The notes beneath the pieces are model-generated. The model had not been told where the DNA came from. It searched no databases and saw nothing but the letters and a program-made list of their open reading frames with translations. Both the position numbers and the translations under genes were made by a program. DNA of 64,000 nt from Magicicada septendecula (taxonomy: Eukaryota > Arthropoda > Insecta > Hemiptera > Cicadidae), in assembly GCA_034769895.1 (NCBI GenBank), contig CM068373.1, positions 203,877,964-203,941,963 on the forward strand, written 5' to 3'. Positions 10,911-23,158 of this stretch are shown piece by piece. The number at the start of each line of letters is the position of its first letter. The first letter of the stretch is position 1.

Positions 10911-11348
10911 TGGCGACCTTGAACTTCTGATTGTGTAAAAGGTAAGTTACGAGAGCGAGAAAACATCGCAAGGTAAGGTTCTGGCAGTACAATTTTTTTT
11001 TTAATTTTGTATGTTTCTTCACACATTCATTGAATAAATTTACGCATTTATTAATTTCCTTGTTTAAATTTTTAACGTAAATGTGTGTAGGATCAGACTT
11101 CAGATTTATTATATTGTATTTGAGATAAAGTCGTTAACCTTCATTGTATACGATTCACTGTCCATGATAACAAGGGTTTTACATTTGTCCCCTTATATGT
11201 CTCGTCATCAGAAATAAATAAAATAAAAATTCACTCTTAGCGAGGTCGTTACATATTAAAATACAAATATTTGAAAACGATTACACATATACCCACTTTA
11301 CTTGAGTGCGCACTCGAGTCGGACCGATCGGAAACTGATTATCAATAG
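10911..11348. other. Unassigned AT-rich segment
   Basis: Begins with the primer-site-like TGGCGACC. Otherwise low-complexity AT-rich DNA without an ORF. The part just before 11349 is the likely 3' untranslated sequence of the Penelope fragment on the minus strand. Confidence 0.4.
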
Positions 11349-11711
11349 CTATTGTGTAGACAGGTTTATTGCGGTATCGTAGGGCGGGTTTGATTTAAAA
11401 TTTAAATGATCCTTTAGCACGAAGTCACGACTGTGTACGTCATTGTACGCCCTATATATCTCAAATTCTTCTAAGGCGTTCATATAAGTGCCTTTATTAC
11501 AAAAATGCGTGGGTTTCAAGTTGGAAACAAAGCTTGTATATTTATGATTTATGTTTATCAAGTGACGTGCATAGTTGGATTTTGTGTTTGATGGTGTTGT
11601 CTGACCCTTCAGATTGTGCTTAGGTGTATGTTCAATAAAACGTTTTTGGAAACCCCTTCCCGTCTGGCCGACATAAAAGCATTCACAATCGTCGCACGAT
11701 AATTTATACAC
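11349..11711 (-). pseudogene. Penelope-like element GIY-YIG endonuclease fragment
   Basis: A 120-codon minus-strand frame starting VYKLSCDDCECFYVGQTGR. VYKL and YVGQTGR are the paired motifs of the GIY-YIG nuclease, and RF.EH...N.K and SNYARHL match the following helices. In Penelope-like retroelements this domain forms the C-terminus after the reverse transcriptase and nicks target DNA. The reverse transcriptase is absent: upstream (to the right) the frame ends at noncoding tandem repeats. This is a 5'-truncated copy, ending in a normal stop. A stand-alone nuclease is unlikely because no start context is evident. Confidence 0.8.
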
Positions 11712-11720
11712 CCCCGTTGT

Positions 11721-12075
11721 ACGTTTTATGTTTTAACAAGAATAATTTTTTCTATGATGAACGATAACTGCCCACATTCAAACAGAATCAAATAATTTCT
11801 TGCATACGTCCCTGAATTGTAGAGGACTCAAGGCTTATTGATTTTTGTAAAGATCGGTTAAGAGGAAGGAGTAGTTTACCAGCATCATTTTGTTTTAACA
11901 AGAGTAATTTTTTTTTATGACGAACGGTAACTGCTGTAAATTCAAACAGAATCAAATAATTTTTTGCATATGTACCTAAGTTGTAGAAGATTAAAGGCGT
12001 GTTGATTTTGGTGAAGGTCGGTTACGGGGAAAGGGTAATTTAACTGCAACGTTTTATGTTTTAACTAGAATAAAG
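11721..12075. repeat. Diverged tandem repeat, about 165 bp unit
   Basis: The unit opens TTTTATGTTTTAACAAGAAT and includes TCAAACAGAATCAAATAATT. Copies begin near 11721 and 11885, and a partial third copy begins near 12050. The units differ at many positions. The Penelope fragment is truncated exactly at the first unit. Confidence 0.7.
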
Positions 12076-12894
12076 TACTAAATTTTGATAAATAAAGTAT
12101 CCTGAAAAGAAGGTCGTAATAATCCACTATAGAAAAGTAGATGAAATATCTATAAATTAAAAGGTTAGTTAAAGGAGGGAGGGGTAATTTTTTTATAAAT
12201 TAAAATGGTAGTTGATGGTGGAGGAAGTAAATTTTTATAAGTTTTATATGTGTACTACGTTATTGATAACAAAGAAGTAGTATCTATGGAAACATTTTAT
12301 TTCACTATGACAAAATTCTATATTTTTTTAGGAATTATCGAATCGAATTCAAGTAAATGATTGTAACTGTATGAGTACCCAAAATACATTTCGATGTTTT
12401 TAATATGCGATTGTATCGATATATTACGGTGTGGAAAAGAAGAAGTGTACTAATTGTAAATTGCCCTATTTCCAATTAATGATAATGTGAAGTATTTATT
12501 ATACACAATATTGTTTACTAATGGTACCTATAATTTAAATTTTCTATTGTATTGTATTTATTGTTCATAGCCTAAGGTAACATACATACGATTTGCAATA
12601 AAAGTTTTATTAGTCACATTCTTAGAAACAATCGATTTTGGTCACAGACCATCGTCAGGTCATATACAGCACACTTGCGGTCACAATATCGTAAAACAGC
12701 CACTATTTACAATAACGAATTCGTAGACATTGATTAATGAACGTGATACGTACGCCGTTGTGCAAAGTTTCCAGAGAACAGTTCATCAGCGCCTTATCCA
12801 CGTAGTTGATGTTGTCAAAAATGTTGTACTTTAGGTCTTGATGACGTAAGAATATAATCCGATAATATGTCGAAACCGTTACGGAGAATACATA
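12076..12894. other. AT-rich DNA with a possible Penelope terminal segment
   Basis: 12076-12596 shows no ORF or repeat I recognise. 12597-12760 has GCAATAAAAGTTTTATTAG followed by AATCGATTTTGGTCACAGACC and ATCGTCAGG, a phrase common at the ends of insect Penelope-like copies. That reading is from memory of the family and tentative. Confidence 0.35.
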
Positions 12895-13010
12895 TTGTTA
12901 CGACATCACAGAACAATGTAGTGTCTATCGAACGATCCAGTGGAATACGGCTAAATGTTGTGGCGTACGTGATTTCAACATGCGCTCGCGAGAGTTTTCT
13001 GGAAAGTCCC
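12895..13010 (+). repeat. Truncated 5' LTR piece of a gypsy element
   Basis: This roughly 115 bp piece, starting TGTTACGACATCACAG, is repeated with scattered changes at 13910-14027, the start of a full LTR. It runs directly into protease coding sequence. The rest of this LTR, the primer site and gag are therefore deleted. Confidence 0.7.
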
Positions 13011-13048
13011 AAAACAGCACACAGTTTCCACGCTACATAAGACCAGTG

Positions 13049-13395
13049 GAAACTTGATTGTTAATGGATTTTCCGAAGATAAGCCAACATCATTTACAGA
13101 TGACACGGGCGCAGCAGTGTCCATTGTGCGCCCTGACTTAGTCAGCAACCACCATCCTCTAATTAGCTCTTGTACAATACAGACAGTGACTGGAAGCCCC
13201 GTCAAGGTGCTAGGAAAGGTAGACATACGTGTACGCCTGGGTCTTCTCGAGTTTAGCCACCAAATGCTCGCTGCAGGCATTGTCGATGAAGTGATTCTTG
13301 GCACGGACATTATGAATGCCTACGGATTCCTTGTTGACTTGAGAGAGAATGTCCTGAGGGTTGGGCAAGAGAAGATAAAGCTTTGCATGGCTTAA
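13049..13395 (+). pseudogene. Gypsy retropepsin-like protease fragment
   Basis: About 113 codons. The active-site motif is FTDDTGAAVSIV (D-T-G) and the second conserved block is EVILGTDIMNAYGF. These are the two hallmarks of a retropepsin monomer, which dimerises to cleave Gag-Pol. No zinc knuckle precedes it and no RT follows, so it is an internally deleted polyprotein remnant. It lies between two copies of the LTR start and reads in the same direction as that LTR. Confidence 0.75.
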
Positions 13396-13909
13396 ATGGC
13401 AGGGTCTACCAACCATTCGATTAAGCAAGTGGCATTAGTCGAAGAAAAATTCAACAGGTCTGGTCAAGAGAAACCCTCCCTATTGCAAGCGGAAATGAAG
13501 GAAGAACTAGCAGAGGAAGTACAAATAAGTGTAACGACAAAAGAAGTGATTGGAAAGCCAACTATGGGTGTCGAGACAAGACTCTTGCTTGTTCCTGAGT
13601 TAATTGAAGAACCCGGAGGATAAGTTGCTGAAGATGAAGTTTCGCAAGAGGTTATTGACGAGAAACAAACAGACTTGGATCAACCAGTGGTGTTTACGTC
13701 ATCAGTACATGACGCAACGGGAGTGATTTCAACAAAACTAGTGGTTGAGCGGAAGACTCGCATTCCAAGGAACGTGATGTTTGGATCATACGAGACTGAG
13801 TTCGAAGAACCGGAGAATTATCTTTCGCAAGGACGTCCACCTAGATCGCCTCGTCGAGTATTACTTCAGAGACGGTTTGCCAGTTTGGGACAAACAGGCT
13901 TAAGGAAGG
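13396..13909 (+). pseudogene. Rest of deleted gypsy polyprotein
   Basis: Two frames (13396-13623 and 13675-13974) separated by a stop at 13621. The first is E- and K-rich; the second contains RPPRSPRRVLLQRRFASLG and runs into the LTR. No RT, RNase H or integrase motif is visible, so most of pol was lost. The end is purine-rich (AAGGAAGGGGC), a polypurine tract directly before the LTR. The exact identity of this part is not recognised. Confidence 0.5.
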
Positions 13910-14519
13910 GGCTGAGTTACAACATCACAGAACAATCTACGTGTTTCTCGAACGATCCAGAGGAATACGGCTAAATGTTGTGGCCTACGTGATTTCAACA
14001 TGCGCTTGCGAGACTTTTCTGGAAGCCGCCAGCCGCGCGGACTGTGTCAAGGCCGCAATTAATTACGTCGTAGTTAGAGCTAACGCGCAGTATGGAATAG
14101 TCTAGTATTTCGGGGGGTATAAATACCAGTACTCAACGACGTTCAGTTTCAGTTACAGTTGCGATATATTACAGTGCGGTTCGAGTTATTATCGGGCGAT
14201 AATACTGTGTGCGTTCAAGTGGTTAGTGAAGTGTTGTGTTTTATAATCGAGCGGTATAATTGTAATACAATTGTGTTTTATATTAGTTGACATTTTATTG
14301 CGTATGAACAATTTTTATTTTATTTGTTGTAAGAGACTGTGTTGTTAATTACGAACTCTTTAACTGTGAAAATTAAAGCTGGTAATTAGTGACTTAATTG
14401 GTGTCTTGTATTTTGTTTTCCACTGTACCTACGACGATCAAGTAGACCGCCGTATCAACATAAAGACACTCCTATAAAGTTACAGTCGACGTAATCAATG
14501 TTACAACACGAGTTATAAC
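13910..14519 (+). repeat. 3' LTR of the deleted gypsy element
   Basis: Starts TGAGTTACAACATC after the polypurine tract and probably ends around AATGTTACAACA. It contains a strong core promoter (14118-14170). Its first 118 bp match 12895-13010. The length of about 610 bp is normal for gypsy LTRs. The right end is approximate because the partner LTR is truncated. Confidence 0.65.
14118..14150 (+). promoter_or_regulatory. LTR core promoter (TATA box and initiator)
   Basis: TATAAATA at 14118-14125 is followed about 25 bases later by GTTCAGTTTCAGT, an arthropod-type initiator (TCAGT). The spacing is right for RNA polymerase II start at the A of TCAGT. It is oriented towards the palindrome at 14773. 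Confidence 0.65.
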
Positions 14520-14772
14520 AACACAATTGCAGCAGACAATACAACATTAAGTACGGTGAACAAAATTTCACAAAGTCTGCAGTGTTAACTTTGATGTGCA
14601 AAAAACCAAAACCGTTATTGATATCTGCAGATGTTGTTGATATAATTACACGAAACTTCCCTGTTTTTGAATTTAGTGAAAAGAAATGGGTTTATGGATT
14701 CAAATTAAAATAGGATAAGATACGTGACTATCATAATAATTATTTCAATGCGTCCGGAATTTCCGTTAATGA
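14520..14772. other. Unassigned flank left of the palindrome
   Basis: 250 bp of AT-rich DNA with no ORF or repeat recognised. It ends ...CGTTAATGA directly before the palindrome terminus CAGTAGAGGG. Confidence 0.5.
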
Positions 14773-14791
14773 CAGTAGAGGGAAAATACTG

Positions 14792-15300
14792 GTCCTGACC
14801 CACAAAGGAATGCCGCCTTTCCCACGGTCTAGATCAAAGATATGCCGCCGTTCCCACGGTCCAAGATTTTTTCCCACGCTCCCCCCACCACCGCTGGACC
14901 ACAGCATCCAAAAGGAGCACAGCATCCGCGAATTTCCGCGAATAAAATTTTTTATTTTTTAATTTGATATTTTTATTTTTTTAATTAAATTGATTTGCAT
15001 ATCCGCGAATATAAGCCGCCTTTCGCACGCCTAGGTCAAAGAGATGCCGCCGTTCCCGCGGTCCAAGATTTTTTCCCACGCTCTCCCCACCACCAATGGA
15101 CCCGCAGCATCCGCGAATTTCCGCGAATAAATTTTTTTAATTTTTTTAATTAAATTGATTTGCATATCAAGGGGTGGGGTGGATTTCAATGGACCACCCG
15201 CATCCGCGAATTTCCGAAAATATAATTTTTTATTTTTTTAATAAAGCTGATTTGCATATCAGGGGTGGGTGGTGGGTGGGGGGTTCCAACTTGATGCAAT
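14792..15300. repeat. Subterminal repeats, left arm
   Basis: Repeats of ATGCCGCCNTTCCCNCGGTC (at about 14811, 14842 and 15043) and CCGCGAATTTCCGCG (at about 14927, 15111 and 15201) alternate with AATTAAATTGATTTGCATATC. G- and C-rich blocks alternate with A/T blocks. The mirror image lies at about 26820-27300. Subterminal repeats are common binding sites for transposases of foldback-type elements; that link is inference. Confidence 0.75.
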
Positions 15301-15319
15301 ATAATGTATATTAAATATA

Positions 15320-15660
15320 TATGGTCAGGGTTACCAACCTTTGCATGAGTTCAAATTTGTTACGTGTTATAATGTACAGTAAATTAAATCTATATGATCA
15401 GGTTTACCAACCTATGCATGGGTTCAAACTTGGTGGGTGGTGGTGGGGGGTTCCAACTTGATGTAATATAATGTATATTAAAATATATGATCAGGGTTAC
15501 CAACCTTTGCATGAGTTCAAATTTGTTGTGTTATAATGTATATTAAATCTATATGATCAGGTTTACCAACCTATGCATGGGATCAAACTTGTTATGTGTA
15601 TTATAGTGTATATATTAAAATATATGATCAGGGTTACCAATCTTGCATTATTGTGTATAG
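15320..15660. repeat. GATCAGGKTTACCAACC repeats, left arm
   Basis: Five copies of GATCAGG(G/T)TTACCAACC, at about 15326, 15397, 15489, 15557 and 15627, each followed by TNNGCATG-like text and AATGTATATTAAA. Alternate copies differ (GGGTTACC versus GGTTTACC), suggesting a two-part higher-order unit. The mirror image lies at about 26435-26780. Confidence 0.7.
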
Positions 15661-16256
15661 AACAGATCTACCAACATTTTTCTGTGGTGGGAAATTCAAA
15701 CTATATGAGCAGACGCATTATAGTTTATAGTAAATTATATGACTGTTGACGACTACGATATCAAGTTATCAACTCCCCCTCCCCATCCTCTCACTCTTTG
15801 TCTCTAAATAACGTCTCTCTCTCTCTCTCGCTCTCACTCTCTCTCTCACACATTTCTGATTACTATACACGGAATTAGATATTGTTATCTGCTCGTACGC
15901 AAGGGGTATTCGTCATTGTAAGATTTTAATAAAAACAATTATCAGTTTAAATAATAATTTTCGTGATTGCAAGATACAACCTGTGTACACGTAAATTTAA
16001 AACATAGTTTACCGCTGTGGTGGGAAATTCAAACTGTATGAGCAAACACATTATTAAATTGTCTCTCTCTCTCTCTCTCGCTCTCTCTCTCACACATTTC
16101 TGATTACTATACACGAAATTACATATTGTTATCTGCTCGTACGCAAGGGTATATCCTTTGCAAGTAAGTGATATTTTAAAAAATTATTTACAACGTCCGA
16201 CTAAAAATCATATTTCAAGATAAAGGGTTGTGTCAAGAAATAAAATCTTACTACGA

Positions 16257-16440
<184 letters not shown>

Positions 16441-17122
16441 CATATGTTTATGCGTCGTATACTTGTAACAGAAATAATGTATTGCTGTCTCTATGTGTTT
16501 ATGTAACGTCTCTGTCTCACATCTCTAGACACAGTTACCGATCACAATATTATTCCTCAAAAATCTGTTGTACAACATCTCTCTCTCTCGCCCGCAGATG
16601 TCGGAAGAAATTCCTAGTTTATAATGTAATTACCTGTGTGTATGCTGTTACAGATGACAAATCCATACGTTAACGACTTCACAATAAATGTTAGCCTATT
16701 GTGTGTGTGTGCTATGTAAATTGTTTGTACATCAATGAATAATATAATAGTGCTAGTTTTAATGTAATGCGTATTGTGTATTGCTGCTGCTGTTGCAAAC
16801 GTCGGAGGAAATTCACACATTCAAATAGTTGACAGCACCAATAAGGTATGATTTGAATCTTTCGGTGTAGCATTTCACATAATTTAATGTACTTTACAAA
16901 TATTTGCTTACATGTTCAGAGGTTTATAGTGAAATAAATTAAACCATAATTTGTTTAAATGATTAAATATATATATTTACACCACTGTATAGAAAGATTA
17001 ACTATGCACGCACACACACACACACACACACACATACACACACACACACAGCGATACAGAATTATTCACTAACTTAAGCCAAGGGTCATTGATTGTGATT
17101 ATATCGTCTAAATCGGTCCGTC

Positions 17123-19796
<2,674 letters not shown>

Positions 19797-20224
19797 TGTC
19801 TGTGTTGGAATGTTTTTATTTTCATACATTAGTCAAATTAGGAAAACAAACGAACCAGTAAACATTATGAATTCCATATGATTACAACAACAGCTTAACT
19901 CAAGAGGCATTGTCTGTGCTAGAAAGCTTTCTGAACGATTATATCTTAAGAAATTAGCGATACGAAAGTATTTCGTACATAGCTAAAATTATGAATCTTG
20001 TACGTGAGAAGCCTGTAAATTCACGCTCATAGACAATTTTATTTCCATAATATTATTATTTGTATATATAGACATTTTTTACATAGCTCATAATTTACAC
20101 AAAAATCATAAAGCATCAAACTGTATGGGAATGATGACCTGCGACTTACCGCAACGCTTAATTTCTATCTCTTCACATATCAAATTGTTTCTTTACGTTT
20201 GTATTTTGTCTAAACCATGTTAAC

Positions 20225-20225
<1 letters not shown>

Positions 20226-20265
<40 letters not shown>
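20226..20265. repeat. (CA)20 microsatellite, left arm
   Basis: Mirrored by a (TG)n tract of similar length at about 22077-22109. The preceding text TAAACCATGTTAACTTCACAC recurs in the spacer at about 21346-21366. Confidence 0.9.
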
Positions 20266-20267
<2 letters not shown>

Positions 20268-20641
20268 AGGTCAATGACTGCTACGTGCTGTCACCTTTTT
20301 ATGTTAGATCTTTCTTATGAGGTATTGAAAATTATTGTCCAACCTTGTTTTGTTAGATCGAGAAAATTAAGTTTATTTTCTAATTCAACCTCAAGGTAAA
20401 TTGTATGCCTTCCCATTATCCGTCTGTAAATATTTCATTCGGCTAGTATCAACTCCAGTGCAAACGTTAATTCAATAGAAATTGTTAATGAAAATATAAC
20501 CAAACTGACATAAGTATGAAAATATATCTAAACTAATTTTACAATTAAAATACGTATACACAGCTCCAATATAATATTGTTACAAATATGAATATATATA
20601 TATTTAAAACTAGTATTTACAAAATATGTATAAAATAAGAC

Positions 20642-20917
20642 TTAAACACGTCTATGTACTGTGTTGGACAATGACGTATATTCTACAAGCGAATCATGTA
20701 GTATCATACAGTAGGCAGGAGTCTGCACAGGAAAATTCATTGACGATTCAAATTCTAAACGTGCATCAACCGCTGAAGACTTAAGCGTATCGTCTTGTTT
20801 GCTACAATCAAATACAAACAGCGAGGCTTTTGATTTGAATCCCGTACACGTTAGGTTCAATACAACGCCAATTAGGTTTGTTACGAAGTACATGCATTCT
20901 TGTAAACAGATCTCCAA
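20642..20917 (-). CDS. 91-codon ORF crossing from spacer into left arm
   Basis: Starts MEICLQECMYFVTNLIGVV and ends SLSNTVHRRV. The last 40 codons or so lie in the arm, so the right arm holds only that C-terminal part. A second overlapping frame (20881-21084, MYIVSTKLLF...YIEEVGRLTHIHDT) is open just upstream, and the two could belong to one broken or spliced gene. No signal peptide is obvious; one moderately hydrophobic stretch lies at about residues 10-25. No family recognised; this may not be a real gene. Confidence 0.3.
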   Translation of the reverse strand: MEICLQECMYFVTNLIGVVLNLTCTGFKSKASLFVFDCSKQDDTLKSSAVDARLEFESSMNFPVQTPAYCMILHDSLVEYTSLSNTVHRRV

Positions 20918-21365
20918 TCCTTGATTTCCGTTTCCGTATCGTGAATGTGTGTTAAACGCCCCACCTCTTCAATATATTCAGACAGAACTGAACGTTGTGT
21001 CGCACTGACCTGATATTTATAGATGACCTCCATACAAAAACAGATAACAGATTTAAATAATAATTTCGTGCTTACAATATACAACCTATGTACACAAACT
21101 TATAAAGCATCAAACTATATATCCTTTGTTGGTTTGTAATTATTGCTATACAGTAATAAATGCTTAGAATGAAAATATTTGTTATGATTTTAGTAACGTA
21201 CAACACCAGCTTAACCCAAGGGTCATTGACCGATGTTATACTCAGCATAAAAGAATTAACGTGTGCATTGAAGCTAATACTAACCGCAACGCTTATTTTC
21301 TATCTCTTCACGTATCAAATTGTTTCTTTACGTTTGTATTTTGTCTAAACCATGTTAACTTCACA

Positions 21366-21426
<61 letters not shown>

Positions 21427-21480
21427 CCTACACATGTTAGGTTAAATGCAGTCCACTCACGTTTCACGTTAGGTTGAATT

Positions 21481-21533
<53 letters not shown>

Positions 21534-21576
21534 CACAACCTACACATGTTAGGTTAAATGCAATCCGCTCACGTTT
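20764..21576. repeat. Palindrome spacer with rearranged arm-derived repeats
   Basis: The spacer is not unique DNA. 21276-21366 repeats left-arm 20148-20232 in direct orientation (ACCGCAACGCTTA...TTAACTTCACAC). 21198-21232 resembles 19882-19915. 21030-21100 resembles 15930-16005. Two tandem units (about 21419-21484 and 21531-21580), each (CA)n followed by CCTACACATGTTAGGTTAAATGCA, finish it. The minus strand of the left part carries an ORF crossing into the left arm. Confidence 0.75.
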
Positions 21577-22072
21577 CACGTTTAGAATTTGAATCGTCAA
21601 TGAATTTTCCTGTGCAGACTCCTGCCTACTGTATGATACTACATGATTCGCTTGTAGAATATACGTCATTGTCCAACACAGTACATAGACGTGTTTAAGT
21701 CTTATTTTATACATATTTTGTAAATACTAGTTTTAAATATATATATATTCATATTTGTAACAATATTATATTGGAGCTGTGTATACGTATTTTAATTGTA
21801 AAATTAGTTTAGATATATTTTCATACTTATGTCAGTTTGGTTATATTTTCATTAACAATTTCTATTGAATTAACGTTTGCACTGGAGCTGATACTAGCCG
21901 AATGAAATATTTACAGACGGATAATGGGAAGGCATACAATTTACCTTGAGGTTGAATTAGAAAATAAACTTAATTTTCTCGATCTAACAAAACAAGGTTG
22001 GACAATAATTTTCAATACCTCATAAGAAAGATCTAACATAAAAAGGTGACAGCACGTAGCAGTCATTGACCT

Positions 22073-22111
<39 letters not shown>

Positions 22112-22540
22112 GTTAACATGGTTTAGACAAAATACAAACGTAAAGAAACAATTTGTTATGTGAAGAGATAGAAATTAAGCGTTGCGGTAAGTCGCAGGTC
22201 ATCATTCCCATACAGTTTGATGCTTTATGATTTTTGTATAAATTATGAGCTATGTAAAAAATGTCTATATATACAAATAATAATATTATGGAAATAAAAT
22301 TGTCTATGAGCGTGAATTTACAGGCTTCTCACGTACAAGATTCATAATTTTAGCTATGTACGAAATACTTTCGTATCGCTAATTTCTTAAGATATAATCG
22401 TTCAGAAAGCTTTCTAGCACAGACAATGACCTCTTGAGTTAAGCTGTTGTTGTAATCATATGGAATTCATAATGTTTACTGGTTCGTTTGTTTTCCTAAT
22501 TTGACTAATGTATGAAAATAAAAACATTCCAACACAGACA

Positions 22541-23115
22541 ATGACCCCCTCGGGTATATGTCTTACATCAACTTTCAAACGTGTACGCAAGCTTACCTTG
22601 CGTCGTATGATATATATATATATATATATACACATATATACACAAGAAGACTTGTCACTATTTCTCATTTGCATGATACACTGCACTCATCGTGAAATCG
22701 ACTATTGTGTGTATATAACAACATTTAAGAGGTAAGTAAAAAGATTTGAATATGTTAATAAGTGAATATAATTTTATTGAATACACAGATTTTATTTAAA
22801 TTGAGCTTATAGTCGTCTATTTTGATTTTGGTCTGTTGCCTAATGAAGCACTTGTGCTTAGGTCGGTTACTGATGTCTCTCGATAAGAACAGGGCTTTTG
22901 TTGGGTACGATGTTTGATAGGGTTTGACGGATATTTTTTGATGTGTTTGCGGATTTCCAATTCTAAGTGTTGGAAATACGCTGTCCTGTTTTTTAAAATT
23001 TATTCAGGTATTAATCTGTTTTGTTTAAACGTTTGATCTATGTACGTGACCATACGTACATGTTTTCGTAATGTTTGTTATAATACCTTTTCATGTTCTA
23101 GATTTATGGTATGTG

Positions 23116-23158
<43 letters not shown>

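Noticed and set aside
15320..15660. CRISPR array
   Set aside because: The short repeats have related, not unique, intervals, no cas genes exist, and the DNA is eukaryotic.
21419..21600. Telomeric TTAGG repeats
   Set aside because: TTAGG occurs only once per larger unit, never in tandem.
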